From assembly GCA_009917695.1 (NCBI GenBank), contig JAACJG010000017.1:62001-126000 (forward strand): 64,000 nucleotides of DNA, in the 5' to 3' direction. The notes below the pieces were generated by a model. The model saw only the letters and a list, made by a program, of their open reading frames with translations. It had not been told where the DNA came from and ran no database searches. Of this stretch, positions 27,780 through 37,196 are shown one piece after another (the first letter of the stretch is position 1; each line of letters begins with the position of its first letter). This stretch comes from Candidatus Rifleibacterium amylolyticum. GTDB taxonomy: Bacteria > Muiribacteriota > Ozemobacteria > Ozemobacterales > Ozemobacteraceae. A program made the translations under genes and the position numbers.

Positions 27780-28700
27780 CTATTCGATAAGTTTAAACGA
27801 ATATTTGTATGGCGCCGGGCTGTTCAAAAGTGGTCTGAACACCATCAGACCACCGACCTGTTTGTTGTCGCGCAAATATTGTTCAAAGTCCTGATCGACT
27901 ATGCGATTTAGTTTAAGCGAAGCATGGCGCAGAAAGCGCTTGTTCTTCTTCTCGATAAAAAATCCCATATGGGTGACATCGAGACCTTCTTTGTCGGTTA
28001 CCAGCGCAACGACGTCGCCAGAAAACAATGGCGCCTTTTTCTCCAGTATTACCGTGCGCGGGAAATACCACATCAGTTGCGGCTTTTCGGCAATCATGAA
28101 GCGGTCTTCCACGTAAAAGGTGCGGTTGTCGCCTACCCGGTTCAGATAAAGCTCGCGACTCAATGCCAACGGATGGCTGCGTGCAATGTTGGTCAGATAA
28201 CCCTTCTGCTCGTTAATGTCGCCCCACAATGAGGTAAAATGGTTGCGATGATGATTCATCAGCGGCTGACCGCCGGCATCATACATGATGTCGATGAGCC
28301 GGCAGAGAAATTCTTCCTGATATGCCGGCTTTGTACTGGCGGCGAGAGCAAGCACATGTTCGACATAGGTCATACAGTCGAGAAAGGTCATGCTGGTTGG
28401 TAGAATATTTACCGGCAACGGTCTGGCATTGCTGGCTTCAACCTTTTTGACGGGCTTGCGCTGCTTCTTGATGCGCTTTTTGGTGGCCGGATGATAATGG
28501 CGCCCGATCAGGTATTTAGAGACGAATTCAATGCGGCGCTGTACCGGCAGTTTGTGAGCACTTGCGATCAGACGCTCGACTTCTGCAGCATCGCTCGATT
28601 TTCGCAGACCGACAACCGGCGCGGCCGCTTCCCCGGCAGCATGAAGTCCGCAAGTCAGCGCAATAAATCCAAGCATCAGCCAACCAGTAAATGATTTCAT
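27780..28700 (-). CDS. Secreted DUF1460 protein (NlpC/P60-like amidase fold)
   Basis: The start is at MKSFTGWLMLGFIALTCG, with CGGAGG upstream; 306 residues and a signal peptide. The DUF1460 pattern is clear: MTFLDCMTYVEHVLALA (candidate catalytic Cys), HFTSLWGDI, GDVVALVTDKEGLDVTHMGF (candidate His), FLRHASLKLNRIVDQDFEQY and GGLMVFRP. Members with known structures have an NlpC/P60-like fold and are thought to cleave N-acetylmuramoyl-L-alanine amide bonds in peptidoglycan fragments. Export fits a periplasmic cell-wall role. A basic insert, KKRIKKQRKPVKK, precedes the catalytic part and is atypical. Confidence 0.82.
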   Translation of the reverse strand: MKSFTGWLMLGFIALTCGLHAAGEAAAPVVGLRKSSDAAEVERLIASAHKLPVQRRIEFVSKYLIGRHYHPATKKRIKKQRKPVKKVEASNARPLPVNILPTSMTFLDCMTYVEHVLALAASTKPAYQEEFLCRLIDIMYDAGGQPLMNHHRNHFTSLWGDINEQKGYLTNIARSHPLALSRELYLNRVGDNRTFYVEDRFMIAEKPQLMWYFPRTVILEKKAPLFSGDVVALVTDKEGLDVTHMGFFIEKKNKRFLRHASLKLNRIVDQDFEQYLRDNKQVGGLMVFRPLLNSPAPYKYSFKLIE

Positions 28701-28807
28701 GATCTTTGTTTCCTCCGGAGTAATACAACTGGCTGTTTTCTCAGCAAAAGCCGTGGCGAACAGCACACACAAGCAAAATACCACAGCCCCGTAAAATTAC
28801 CAATGAA

Positions 28808-28836
28808 TTGACAGCCTGTCAGGCAGGAGCTAGCAT
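28808..28836 (+). promoter_or_regulatory. Candidate sigma-70 promoter with internal palindrome
   Basis: A perfect -35 TTGACA (28808-28813) is followed after 17 bases by TAGCAT (28831-28836), which matches the -10 at four positions. The spacer contains CCTGTCAGG, a small palindrome that could be an operator. It lies 34 bases before the lipoprotein ATG. Confidence 0.55.
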
Positions 28837-28869
28837 ACAAGCAACGCAAGATCATGTTGGAGGATCAAA

Positions 28870-29418
28870 ATGAAGAAATTTTTCGCTACGATTGCGGTTG
28901 CTCTCATTTTGTTACAGTTCGTCGGCTGCGGTGCTGAAAAGAAGCCTGAGCCGAAGCAGGAAGCGGCTGTGCTCAGGTCGAACGTCAAGATAACGGCTGA
29001 TGCCGCCAACGAGAAGCTCATTCTCGGCGCACTCTGGATATTGCAGGAGCGAACCCCTGATTTTTTCAGACTTGTTGATGAAAACGTGCTTGAGATACGT
29101 AAAAGCGACGGCAGTTTTACTACCGGCCCGGTTAAGACCATCGAAGGAACCGGCAGAATTGAGTTCAAGAACTTTGCCGGAGTGCATAGCGAATATAATA
29201 TCGCCGATTTTCTCGTGCATGAAGCGACTCATATAGTAGATCAGAAAAAAGGTTTGCGGCTCAGCAAGGCTGCCGAAATCAGAGCGCGGGAAGCTGAAAT
29301 CGAATTTTTCAAACAGCTCGAAACCGCTGAAAAAAGGAGCTTTGCGTCGATGATAAAATTTGTAGAAAACGAAATTGTCCAGATCAGAGCCGGCAAGCTT
29401 TATGCCGATCTCGACTGA
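28870..29418 (+). CDS. HExxH-motif lipoprotein, putative metallopeptidase
   Basis: A 182-residue lipoprotein. The signal peptide ends in FVGC, a lipobox with the acylated Cys near residue 20. The mature part contains NIADFLVHEATHIVDQKKGL, an HExxH zinc motif, followed by AAEIRAREAEIEFF, where a Glu could be the third ligand. GGAGG precedes the ATG and a strong promoter is upstream. It resembles in concept the larger HExxH lipoprotein at 58519-59475, although sequence similarity beyond the motif is slight. Short size and motif suggest a small surface or periplasmic peptidase; activity is inferred. Confidence 0.68.
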   Translation: MKKFFATIAVALILLQFVGCGAEKKPEPKQEAAVLRSNVKITADAANEKLILGALWILQERTPDFFRLVDENVLEIRKSDGSFTTGPVKTIEGTGRIEFKNFAGVHSEYNIADFLVHEATHIVDQKKGLRLSKAAEIRAREAEIEFFKQLETAEKRSFASMIKFVENEIVQIRAGKLYADLD

Positions 29419-29429
29419 CACACAGCAGC

Positions 29430-30365
29430 ATGACTGAAACCTCCGCCGGGCAGGAAACTGTATCAGCCGGTAGCAATTACGGTAAATCACTGGGGTTGAT
29501 GCTGGCTCTAGGTGTGCCGGTGTTTTTTGCGCTGCCGGCCGGGCAGACTTCGCGTTACTTCTTTTCGGCGCCCTACTATCTTTTGCCCTTCGCAGCTCTG
29601 GCGTTGCTCGCCCTGGCTGGCGAAAGAATGCAGAAGCAGTCGATTGCGCTGACCGCCTGGGCTTCTGCGGCCACATTCTTCTGTTACGGATGTTTCGAGG
29701 CACTTTATTCCTGGTTTCCCAGTGGAGCGGCGCTGGTTCCGGCTGATGCTCCGGCAGTCGTATTCTGGCGCGAACTGATAAACTACGCTGGCAACCGCAG
29801 CCTGCAGCTGATTCCAATCGCGCTGCTCGCGCTGATCATGGCGAAACAGCTCAAAGCAGGCTGGCGGCATCGCCTGAGAACTGGCGACCCATCGACAGAA
29901 ACAAGCATACTTGGCGAAAAGCAGCCTATGTCCTGGAGCAAGGTCGGCATTCGCATATTTTTTTACTTTATGCTGGTAACTGTCGGCTTTCTGCTTACCA
30001 AAGGCGTTGCCGGCTGGACAACCGGCCACAGTCTGAGCTACGGCGCCAAGCTGGCCGGCGGCGCTGCTAATTCACTCGTCGAAGAGCTGCTGTTCCGCGG
30101 GCTTCTACAGCCGGTGTTCGAGCTGGTTCTGCCGCCCGGCACCGCCAATGTTTTACAGGCGATTTTTTTCTCGGTGATCCACTACGGTTTTATTGAATCA
30201 TTCAGCCTCGCCGAGGTTTTGCCCGAACTGGTCAAACTGATCATCTACGTCGGCATCGGCCTCTTTCTCGGCCGCGCCGCCCGCGAAACCGACGGCCTGC
30301 TGATACCATGGCTGTTTCATTTCATCATCACCTCAGCCATCTGGCTGACCCTCGTCGCCCGCTGA
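29430..30365 (+). CDS. CPBP-family intramembrane metalloprotease
   Basis: A 311-residue membrane protein with about seven to eight hydrophobic segments. The CPBP (Abi) motifs are present in the last third: NSLVEELLFRGLLQPVFE (EExxxR), FFSVIHYGF (FxxxH) and the last His in WLFHFIITSAIW. These form the active site of Rce1-like intramembrane proteases. It starts 11 bases after the lipoprotein stop, so the two are probably co-transcribed. The natural substrate is unknown. Base use matches the flanking chromosome rather than the CRISPR locus that follows. Confidence 0.87.
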   Translation: MTETSAGQETVSAGSNYGKSLGLMLALGVPVFFALPAGQTSRYFFSAPYYLLPFAALALLALAGERMQKQSIALTAWASAATFFCYGCFEALYSWFPSGAALVPADAPAVVFWRELINYAGNRSLQLIPIALLALIMAKQLKAGWRHRLRTGDPSTETSILGEKQPMSWSKVGIRIFFYFMLVTVGFLLTKGVAGWTTGHSLSYGAKLAGGAANSLVEELLFRGLLQPVFELVLPPGTANVLQAIFFSVIHYGFIESFSLAEVLPELVKLIIYVGIGLFLGRAARETDGLLIPWLFHFIITSAIWLTLVAR

Positions 30366-30614
30366 ACAAAAGAGCAGTATCTGTTAAGCCTCTATCTTTT
30401 GAGATCATTCATGGTATTAGCCACAACAACAAGTCTATTTTGGCGCACAACGGAATAATGCGGGAAGAAATTTGCATGATCTGAAATTTGATCTTTTGCT
30501 GCCTCGATGTATAGTCGCATTCTGAGCTAAATCGAGCATCTTTACAAAATGGGGGGTTAACATTTCAAGTCGAATGTGTTAGGGTAGTCAAAAAATGACG
30601 TGAGAGGCGCTGCT

Positions 30615-32852
30615 ATGGCACAATTGATTGCCCATGTTAAGCAAAACAGTGAGGGGAAATGGGATTCTCCGCATGATTTGATTGCTCATCTCAATAATAC
30701 TGCCTGCCTTGCAGAAAAATTTGCCAGTGCATTCAAGTCAGAGAATTGGGCAAAGACCCTTGGTTTACTACATGATGCCGGCAAAAGCACAGAAAACTGG
30801 CAGGAATATCTTAAGGCCAAAAGCGGTTATGGCTACGATTCAGAAGCCCATCTTGAAGGCAAAGTTGGCAAACTGGATCATTCAAGCATCGGTGCCAGAC
30901 TTGCCGAAGAAAAGTTCAAGGCTTGCGGCCGTTTTCTGGCATATTGCATTGCCGGTCATCACGGCGGTCTGCCAGACTTCTTTTCAAGCGAAAATACCGG
31001 TTCCGGAGCTTTGCAGAACCGACTGGCCCGAACATCGATTGATGAAGTTGCCAAAGAGATATGTGCTCTGGCCGATTCTGCTGTTTTGTCGAGGCCACCA
31101 TTTGCATTTCCAGATGGACTCTCGGCTTCGCTGTGGATCAGAATGTTGTTTTCATGCCTTGTCGATGCAGATTTTCTTGACACAGAAGCATATATGGACC
31201 CTGATAAAGCGTCTTTAAGATGCAATTTCGCCAAAATAGAAGAGCTTCTCAAAACGTTTCGTGCCTATATGCAACAATTTGCTGTAAATGCAGAAAAGAC
31301 CCGAGTTAATGCCATTCGCCAGAAAATATTGCAGGACTGTATCGATGCTGCAAGCCAGGAGAAGGGAATTTTCTCTCTTACGGTTCCAACTGGTGGTGGC
31401 AAAACCCTTTCGAGTCTGGCATTTGCCTTGGAACATGCAAAAAAACATGGGCATAATAGAATCATTTACGTGATCCCTTACACCAGCATCATCGAGCAGA
31501 ATGCCGATGTTTTCAGGCGGGCTTTGGGGGCCGATAACGTAGTGGAGCACCACTCAAACCTTGATTCAGAAGATGCTACCCCGGAAATGAGATTGGCCTC
31601 GGAGAACTGGGATGCACCGGTTATTGTTACGACAACAGTGCAGTTTTATGAGTCTCTTTTTTCTGCGAAGCCTGGAAGATGCAGAAAACTTCATAACATT
31701 GCCAATTCTGTTGTCATTCTTGATGAAGCTCAGTTGATCCCACCTGATTATTTGAAACCGATACTGAAGTCGCTTCAGTTGCTGGTTGATTATTATTCGG
31801 TTTCTCTCGTTATCTCTACGGCAACTCAACCGGCACTGGAAAGCCGACAAGTCGGTCAGGAAAAGTTCGAAGGCCTCACTGCCGGTAAAATACGAGAGAT
31901 TATTACAGATGTAGATTCTTTGTATGAGGATTTGAAAAGAGTTGAGGTAAATCTGCCGGAAAGTTTTGACGAGGCACTGTCTTTGTCGGAAATAGCCGCG
32001 CGTTGTTCCCAGCACGACAGGGTGCTTTGTGTCGTTTCAGATCGAAAAAGCTGTCGCGAATTGCACAAGCTCATGCCGAAAGGCACGATACATCTTTCAG
32101 CCCTGATGTGTGGGCAGCATCGCTCAGACAGGATTACTCAGATCAAAGAAAAACTGAAGACTGATGAACCGGTAAGGGTTATCAGTACACAGCTCGTAGA
32201 AGCTGGCGTAGACTTGGATTTTCCTGTGGTTTATCGTGCAATCGCCGGCCTTGATTCAATAGCCCAGGCAGCTGGCCGATGTAACCGTGAAGGATTGCTG
32301 GAAAAGGGAGAGGTTTTTGTATTTGTGAGCGAGAAAAAATCGCCACCGGGAATATTGCGAAAAGCTTCTGAGACGACACAGAACATTCTTTATGGCAGAC
32401 GTGATGACCCTTTGACGCGAGAGAACTTTGACAGATTTTTCAAAGAACTCTATTGGAAAGCAAATTCTCTTGACACCAAAGATATCGTAAGCTTGTTGTC
32501 ACCAGATATAGACTGCTTTGGGATCCAGTTCAGAACAGCTTCTGATCGCTTCAAGTTGATCGATGACTCAATGCAGAAAGCAATAATTGTCAAATACGGA
32601 AAAGGTGAAAAATTGCTCGAAGATATCAGGCTAAATACCGGAAATCCTGCATGTCTCAAGCTGTTATTGCGTAAGTTGCAGCGTTACTCGGTAAACGTCT
32701 ATACCAACGATTTCAACCGGCTTTTGCAAAGAAGGTCTATCGTTGAGGTTGTTCCTGGAGTTTTTGCGCTGACAACTTCAATGGAATATTCAGACGATAC
32801 TGGTTTGCTGGTAGATGAAAATTCTGCAGACCCAGAATCTTTTGTAATGTAA
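30615..32852 (+). CDS. cas3: Type I-C CRISPR helicase-nuclease Cas3
   Basis: I prefer ATG at 30615 with AGAGG upstream; a GTG at 30600 is the alternative. 745 residues. The N-terminal HD nuclease has TLGLLHDAGKSTENWQEYL and AYCIAGHHGGLPD. The helicase part has VPTGGGKTLSS (Walker A), VILDEAQLIPPDY (DEAQ box), ISTATQPAL (motif III), and STQLVEAGVDLDFPVVYRA then AQAAGRCNREG (motifs V-VI). Cas3 is recruited by Cascade and unwinds and degrades target DNA. It is the first gene of the locus; about 250 bases upstream hold no gene and no strong promoter. Base use becomes visibly more AT-rich from here. Confidence 0.95.
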   Translation: MAQLIAHVKQNSEGKWDSPHDLIAHLNNTACLAEKFASAFKSENWAKTLGLLHDAGKSTENWQEYLKAKSGYGYDSEAHLEGKVGKLDHSSIGARLAEEKFKACGRFLAYCIAGHHGGLPDFFSSENTGSGALQNRLARTSIDEVAKEICALADSAVLSRPPFAFPDGLSASLWIRMLFSCLVDADFLDTEAYMDPDKASLRCNFAKIEELLKTFRAYMQQFAVNAEKTRVNAIRQKILQDCIDAASQEKGIFSLTVPTGGGKTLSSLAFALEHAKKHGHNRIIYVIPYTSIIEQNADVFRRALGADNVVEHHSNLDSEDATPEMRLASENWDAPVIVTTTVQFYESLFSAKPGRCRKLHNIANSVVILDEAQLIPPDYLKPILKSLQLLVDYYSVSLVISTATQPALESRQVGQEKFEGLTAGKIREIITDVDSLYEDLKRVEVNLPESFDEALSLSEIAARCSQHDRVLCVVSDRKSCRELHKLMPKGTIHLSALMCGQHRSDRITQIKEKLKTDEPVRVISTQLVEAGVDLDFPVVYRAIAGLDSIAQAAGRCNREGLLEKGEVFVFVSEKKSPPGILRKASETTQNILYGRRDDPLTRENFDRFFKELYWKANSLDTKDIVSLLSPDIDCFGIQFRTASDRFKLIDDSMQKAIIVKYGKGEKLLEDIRLNTGNPACLKLLLRKLQRYSVNVYTNDFNRLLQRRSIVEVVPGVFALTTSMEYSDDTGLLVDENSADPESFVM

Positions 32853-32863
32853 GAGGAGGAAGA

Positions 32864-33574
32864 ATGCATAACTGGTGTATTGAGGTCTGGGGCGACTATG
32901 CCTGTTTTACCCGCCCTGAAATGAAGGTTGAGCGGGTAAGCTATGACGTGATGACTCCATCGTCTGCCCGCGCTATTTTTGAGTCGATTCTCTGGAAACC
33001 GGCAATCAAATGGCACATAACAAAGATTGAAGTTCTGAACCCTATCAAATGGGTTTCTGTGCGACGCAATGAGGTTAAAAAAGTCGTTTCAAGAGGCGTT
33101 CCAGGTAAGACAAGTGGAATTTATATTGAAGATGAGCGTCAACAAAGAGCCGGACTTTTTTTACAAGATGTCAGATACAGAATTCACGGCTATTTTGAGT
33201 TTATTTCGCCTGAAAAGAGAATGCAGAAGCCTCCTGATGCACCAGAAAAGTGGGCAGACGATCAGGAAAAAAACACCGCTGCTGCCGCAGATGAAACAGA
33301 AGCTAAATACGCAGCGATGTTTGAGCGGAGGGCAAAAAAAGGCCAGTGCTTCAATCGACCATATCTTGGCTGCCGTGAGTTTTCATGCTACTTCAAGTTA
33401 GTTGATCCAGATAAACATGTGTCAAAACCTATTGAAGATACCAGAGAACTTGGCTGGATGCTCTACGATATGGATTTTTCAAATCCATTAGTGCCAATGC
33501 CGGCTTTTTTCAAGGCAACTATAAAAGGAGGCGTTATAAATACTGATCGTCGACAAATTGAGGTGCGTCAATGA
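32864..33574 (+). CDS. cas5: Type I-C Cascade subunit and crRNA endonuclease Cas5c
   Basis: A 236-residue RAMP protein: VWGDYACFTRPEMKVERVSY at the start, VMTPSSARAIFESILWKP, WHITKIEVLNPIKWVSVRRN, and a C-terminal DVRYRIHGYFEF then RPYLGCREFSCYFKLV with ELGWMLYDMDF. In type I-C the Cas5 (Csd5/Cas5d) protein itself cuts the repeat RNA and stays on the crRNA handle, because Cas6 is absent. GAGGAGG precedes the ATG. Its stop overlaps the cas8c ATG, so synthesis is coupled. Confidence 0.95.
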   Translation: MHNWCIEVWGDYACFTRPEMKVERVSYDVMTPSSARAIFESILWKPAIKWHITKIEVLNPIKWVSVRRNEVKKVVSRGVPGKTSGIYIEDERQQRAGLFLQDVRYRIHGYFEFISPEKRMQKPPDAPEKWADDQEKNTAAAADETEAKYAAMFERRAKKGQCFNRPYLGCREFSCYFKLVDPDKHVSKPIEDTRELGWMLYDMDFSNPLVPMPAFFKATIKGGVINTDRRQIEVRQ

Positions 33575-35364
33575 TTTTGCAGGCATTGAAAGAGTATTAT
33601 GATCGTAAGGTTGTCGATGGTTCGATTGCTCGTGATGGCTGGATTCGGGGCGGGTTAGATTTTTTGTTGGTTCTTGATTTGGACGGTAAATTGCTGAATA
33701 TCAATGATTTAAGGGAATCAAATGGCCGGAAGAAGGTTCCGCGTTTATTAAATTTACCAAACATTGGAAAGCAGGCATTAAAGCATACTAATAGCGGCAA
33801 AGATGCAAATTTACTGTGGGATAATGCGTCGTTTGTTTTTGGGCTTGGCGACAAAGGTCAATTACGATTACAAAGTATGATTTCAACAATTGATAACTGG
33901 TTCGGAGAACAGAGTGATCCCGGTATCAAAGCAGTACATGCCTTTCTGACCAAAGGACTTAAGGATCGCAACCATTTCAACCTTGCTTTGGAGCATCCAG
34001 AATATGGTGAGACGTTCATGGAAGGTAGCGTAAAAATCAGTTTTCGAGTGCTTGAGACAAATTACAATGTTGTTTTCGATTCGCCAGTGGTTGTTAAAAC
34101 ATTAGTTGGGGTAGGTAATTCTAGTAATACAGAAAAAGACGGGATTTGTTTAGTAACGGGAGAACAAAATGTTCCAATCGAAATGACTCATTCTGTAATT
34201 AAAGGTGTTTGGGGGGCGCAGTCTTCTGGTGCATGTATTGTAAGTTTCAATAATGATACTTTTAATTCATATGGGAAAACTCAGTGTCTAAATGCACCAG
34301 TTAGCAAAACTGCTGCATCTCAATACAGTAAAGCAGTTAATTTTTTACTCGATTCAACAAGTCAGCGAATGCAGGTCGGGAATACGTCTGTGGTTTTCTG
34401 GTCAGAAAGGCGATCATCGTTTGAATCAGACTTCTCATTCTTTTTTAATGAGCCGGAAAAGGACAATCCTGATTCTGGAACGCAAAAGATAAGAGTCCTG
34501 TTTGAATCAGTAAAGACAGGGGCATATATGGAGGATAACGGAGAACAAAGATTTTACGTTTTAGGATTAGCCCCGAATGCTGCACGAATTGCCATCCGTC
34601 TATGGAAAGTTGGAACTATTTCAGAATTTGCTGACAACATCAGGCGGCATTTTGAAGACTTAAGAATCATAAAACCAGATTATGAACCTGAATTTTACTC
34701 AATATGGAAATTGTTGGCTAACGTATCGTCACAAGATGATATTGGCAACCTTCCTCCAAAATTGGCTGGTGACTACATCCGAGCTATTTTGGAAGGTTTT
34801 CCATATCCAACCACTGTATTACAAGCTGTTTTGGGACGTATTCGCTGTGACGTAAAGGATATGAAAGGGAAGCCAAAAGATCGGATCAATTCTGTTAGAG
34901 CAGCAATAATCAAATCATACCTGAATCGTTATCAGCATTTTTATGACAAGAAACATAAGGAGTTAACTATGGCATTGGATATCAATCAACCTTCAGTTGG
35001 TTACCAGCTTGGCAGATTGTTTGCAACGCTGGCAAAAATTCAGGATGAGGCTCAACCGGGAATTAATGCCACCATTCGTGAAAGATTTTATGGAGCTGCT
35101 TGTGCTTCTCCGGTAACGGTTTTTGCCAATCTGCTGAAACTGATGAAGCACCATCTTGCCAAGCTGCCTAACAAAGGCAGAGCAATAACCTTCGATCGAC
35201 TCGTTGGCGAGATTATGAGCCATCTTTCAGATTTTCCGGCTCATCTGGATTTGCATGAGCAGGGCAGATTTGCGATTGGTTATTACCACCAGTGGCAGGA
35301 TTTTTTCCCTAAATCCAATGCGAAAGGCACTTCAGAAAAAACTTTAGAGGCAGGAGCAAACTAA
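33571..35364 (+). CDS. cas8c: Type I-C Cascade large subunit Cas8c (Csd1)
   Basis: A 597-residue protein, the usual Csd1 size. It opens with ILQALKEYYDRKVVDGSIAR and has the family-typical GICLVTGEQNVPIEMTHSVI, then GACIVSFNNDTFNSYGK, SQYSKAVNFLLD and VVFWSER, FYVLGLAPNAARIAIRLW, and a helical C-terminus. Cas8c recognises the PAM and helps recruit Cas3. The last quarter doubles as the small subunit from an internal start at 34969. The gene is AT-rich compared with the flanking chromosome, consistent with transfer of the locus. Confidence 0.95.
   Translation: MILQALKEYYDRKVVDGSIARDGWIRGGLDFLLVLDLDGKLLNINDLRESNGRKKVPRLLNLPNIGKQALKHTNSGKDANLLWDNASFVFGLGDKGQLRLQSMISTIDNWFGEQSDPGIKAVHAFLTKGLKDRNHFNLALEHPEYGETFMEGSVKISFRVLETNYNVVFDSPVVVKTLVGVGNSSNTEKDGICLVTGEQNVPIEMTHSVIKGVWGAQSSGACIVSFNNDTFNSYGKTQCLNAPVSKTAASQYSKAVNFLLDSTSQRMQVGNTSVVFWSERRSSFESDFSFFFNEPEKDNPDSGTQKIRVLFESVKTGAYMEDNGEQRFYVLGLAPNAARIAIRLWKVGTISEFADNIRRHFEDLRIIKPDYEPEFYSIWKLLANVSSQDDIGNLPPKLAGDYIRAILEGFPYPTTVLQAVLGRIRCDVKDMKGKPKDRINSVRAAIIKSYLNRYQHFYDKKHKELTMALDINQPSVGYQLGRLFATLAKIQDEAQPGINATIRERFYGAACASPVTVFANLLKLMKHHLAKLPNKGRAITFDRLVGEIMSHLSDFPAHLDLHEQGRFAIGYYHQWQDFFPKSNAKGTSEKTLEAGAN
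34969..35364 (+). CDS. cas11c: Internal small subunit Cas11c, translated within cas8c
   Basis: Inside cas8c, AAGGAG (34957-34962) lies six bases before an in-frame ATG at 34969. This would give a 131-residue helical protein, starting MALDINQPSVGYQLG and sharing the Cas8c stop. Independent translation of Cas11 from the 3' end of cas8c has been shown experimentally for type I-C systems. Here the ribosome site and frame are directly visible, and the codon position is right. The product would form the Cascade belly and stabilise the R-loop. Confidence 0.8.
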   Translation: MALDINQPSVGYQLGRLFATLAKIQDEAQPGINATIRERFYGAACASPVTVFANLLKLMKHHLAKLPNKGRAITFDRLVGEIMSHLSDFPAHLDLHEQGRFAIGYYHQWQDFFPKSNAKGTSEKTLEAGAN

Positions 35365-36483
35365 ATGACTACTATCAGCAAACGCTATGATTTCGTCCTC
35401 TTTTTCGATGTCCAGGATGGCAATCCAAATGGTGACCCTGATGCAGGGAATCTCCCCCGTGTCGATGCTGAAACGGGTCACGGCCTCGTTACCGATGTCT
35501 GCCTTAAGAGAAAGGTCAGAAACTTTGTTGGGTTGAGTAAGAGTGAGCAGGCACCTTATGATATTTATGTGAAAGAAAAGGCGGTGTTAGGAAGAGCGCA
35601 TGTTGAAGCATTTAAAGAATTGAAAATTGAATTAGGAGAAGGCGGCAAAAAAGAAATCTCCAACAAAATAGCAGAGGCTTTATCTGATCTAGCTCTGCCG
35701 GAAGGATTAAGTGTTTCAGAAGAAGAAAATGACAGTGGAGAGGTAAAAGCATTCTTGAATGTTGCTTTCGATTTCGACAAAAAACTTCTGGCTGAGTTTT
35801 GGAAAGAGAATAAAACATTTGCGACAAGCAATAAAGAGGCGAAATCATTGATTGACAACTTATCAAAGTCAGTTAAATCAAGAAAACCAAAGGCTGAGGA
35901 GACCGAACAAGGTCGAAAATTCATGTGTGAAAAATTCTTCGATATTCGAGCTTTTGGTGCAGTTCTATCCTTAAAATCGGCTCCCAATTGTGGCCAAGTT
36001 CGTGGACCAATTCAATTTACTTTTGGTCGATCTGTCGAACCGGTTATTGCCCTTGAGCACAGTATTACCCGGATGGCTGTTGCCACGGAAGCCGAAGCAG
36101 AAAAACAAGGTGGAGGCAATCGCACGATGGGCCGAAAATCCACTGTGCCCTATGGTCTCTACCGTGCTCATGGATTCATTTCAGCCCCATTAGCTGAACA
36201 AACCGGCTTTTGCGAAGAAGACCTTCACCTGTTTTGGGATGCTCTTAAGAACATGTTTGAACACGATCGCTCTGCCGCCCGTGGCATGATGGCAACGCGT
36301 GGACTTATTGTTTTCGAGCACAACTCAAAAATGGGCAATGCTCCAGCCCACGACCTGTTTGACAGAGTCTCAGTGAAGCGGGCTACCCCGGAAAATACTC
36401 CCGCTAGAAAATTCAGTGACTACCGCATTGAAATTAATGAGACTTCAATGCCAGAAGGCGTAAGAATAATCAGAATGGTATGA
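35365..36483 (+). CDS. cas7: Type I-C Cascade backbone Cas7c (Csd2), enlarged
   Basis: A 372-residue RAMP protein starting [20 protein letters not shown], then [15 protein letters not shown] and [13 protein letters not shown], then [19 protein letters not shown] and a C-terminal [20 protein letters not shown]. These are diagnostic of Csd2, the multi-copy subunit that lines the crRNA. Typical members are about 290 residues. Here roughly 80 extra residues (about 90-175, Lys/Glu/Ser-rich) sit between [12 protein letters not shown] and the CEKFFDIR motif. It begins immediately after the cas8c stop and overlaps cas4 by ATGA. Confidence 0.95.
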   Translation: MTTISKRYDFVLFFDVQDGNPNGDPDAGNLPRVDAETGHGLVTDVCLKRKVRNFVGLSKSEQAPYDIYVKEKAVLGRAHVEAFKELKIELGEGGKKEISNKIAEALSDLALPEGLSVSEEENDSGEVKAFLNVAFDFDKKLLAEFWKENKTFATSNKEAKSLIDNLSKSVKSRKPKAEETEQGRKFMCEKFFDIRAFGAVLSLKSAPNCGQVRGPIQFTFGRSVEPVIALEHSITRMAVATEAEAEKQGGGNRTMGRKSTVPYGLYRAHGFISAPLAEQTGFCEEDLHLFWDALKNMFEHDRSAARGMMATRGLIVFEHNSKMGNAPAHDLFDRVSVKRATPENTPARKFSDYRIEINETSMPEGVRIIRMV

Positions 36484-37196
36484 GTGCTTGCCTGCTGCCG
36501 GTCACCATGCCGGCAGCAGGAAGTTCATTATTAAGCATGTTTGACGAAGAAAATTGTATTCAAATTTCTGGCCTGCAACATCTGGCTTTCTGCAAACGCC
36601 AGTGGGGGCTGATTCACATCGACCAGGAATGGGAAGAGAATCAGCTGACTGCAGAAGGTCGAAACCTGCATGAGCGGGTTGACGAAGGCTATCAGGAATT
36701 CCGAAAAGGCCTCCGGCAATATTCTGGCTTATATGTTAAAAGCCTGAAGTTTGGCATTAACGGCAGAACTGATCTAATTGAAGCGATAAAATCTGATGAT
36801 GGCGCCTGTAACAAAATCCAGATGCTGGGGCTCGAAGGTCGCTGGAGCCTTTATCCAGTTGAATTCAAGCGCGGTAAACCGAAAAGTTATGATGCAGATT
36901 ATATTCAACTTTGTGCCCAGGCCCTGTGTCTGGAGGAAATGACCGGAACCGAAAAAAACTCTGGTGCCGTATTTTATTGGCAAATCCGCAAGCGAACCGA
37001 GGTTGAATTTGATACAAGGCTTCGCGAAAAGACCATATCTCTGATAATGCTGGCTCATGAACTTCTGGAAAAGGGCCTGGTACCTCCGCCAGAATATGCT
37101 CAACATTGCCGGTCGTGCTCATTATTGGAGGTCTGTATGCCAAAAAAGCTGAATCAGAGCAGGCTGATCAGCTACCGACAGGAGCTGTTAGGTTGA
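36480..37196 (+). CDS. cas4: CRISPR adaptation exonuclease Cas4
   Basis: A 238-residue RecB-fold iron-sulfur protein. Motifs are [20 protein letters not shown] (first cluster Cys, QW), GRTDLIEAI (motif II Asp), [11 protein letters not shown] (E-x-K), and [16 protein letters not shown] (three cluster Cys). Cas4 trims prespacers and sets PAM and orientation with Cas1-Cas2. The ATG at 36480 overlaps the cas7 stop. A later ATG at 36537 would give a start more typical of the family but has a poorly spaced ribosome site, so the first 19 residues are uncertain. Confidence 0.93.
   Translation: MSACLLPVTMPAAGSSLLSMFDEENCIQISGLQHLAFCKRQWGLIHIDQEWEENQLTAEGRNLHERVDEGYQEFRKGLRQYSGLYVKSLKFGINGRTDLIEAIKSDDGACNKIQMLGLEGRWSLYPVEFKRGKPKSYDADYIQLCAQALCLEEMTGTEKNSGAVFYWQIRKRTEVEFDTRLREKTISLIMLAHELLEKGLVPPPEYAQHCRSCSLLEVCMPKKLNQSRLISYRQELLG

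Noticed and set aside
28912-29817. 301-codon minus-strand frame opposite the HExxH lipoprotein and CPBP protease
   Set aside because: Both plus-strand genes have clear motifs, and the lipoprotein also has a promoter and a good ribosome site; the antisense product looks like low-quality sequence.
30366-30614. Possible promoter or regulatory site upstream of cas3
   Set aside because: TTTACA at 30541 looks like a -35, but no acceptable -10 lies at 16-18 bases; only a short direct repeat of AAATTTG is visible.
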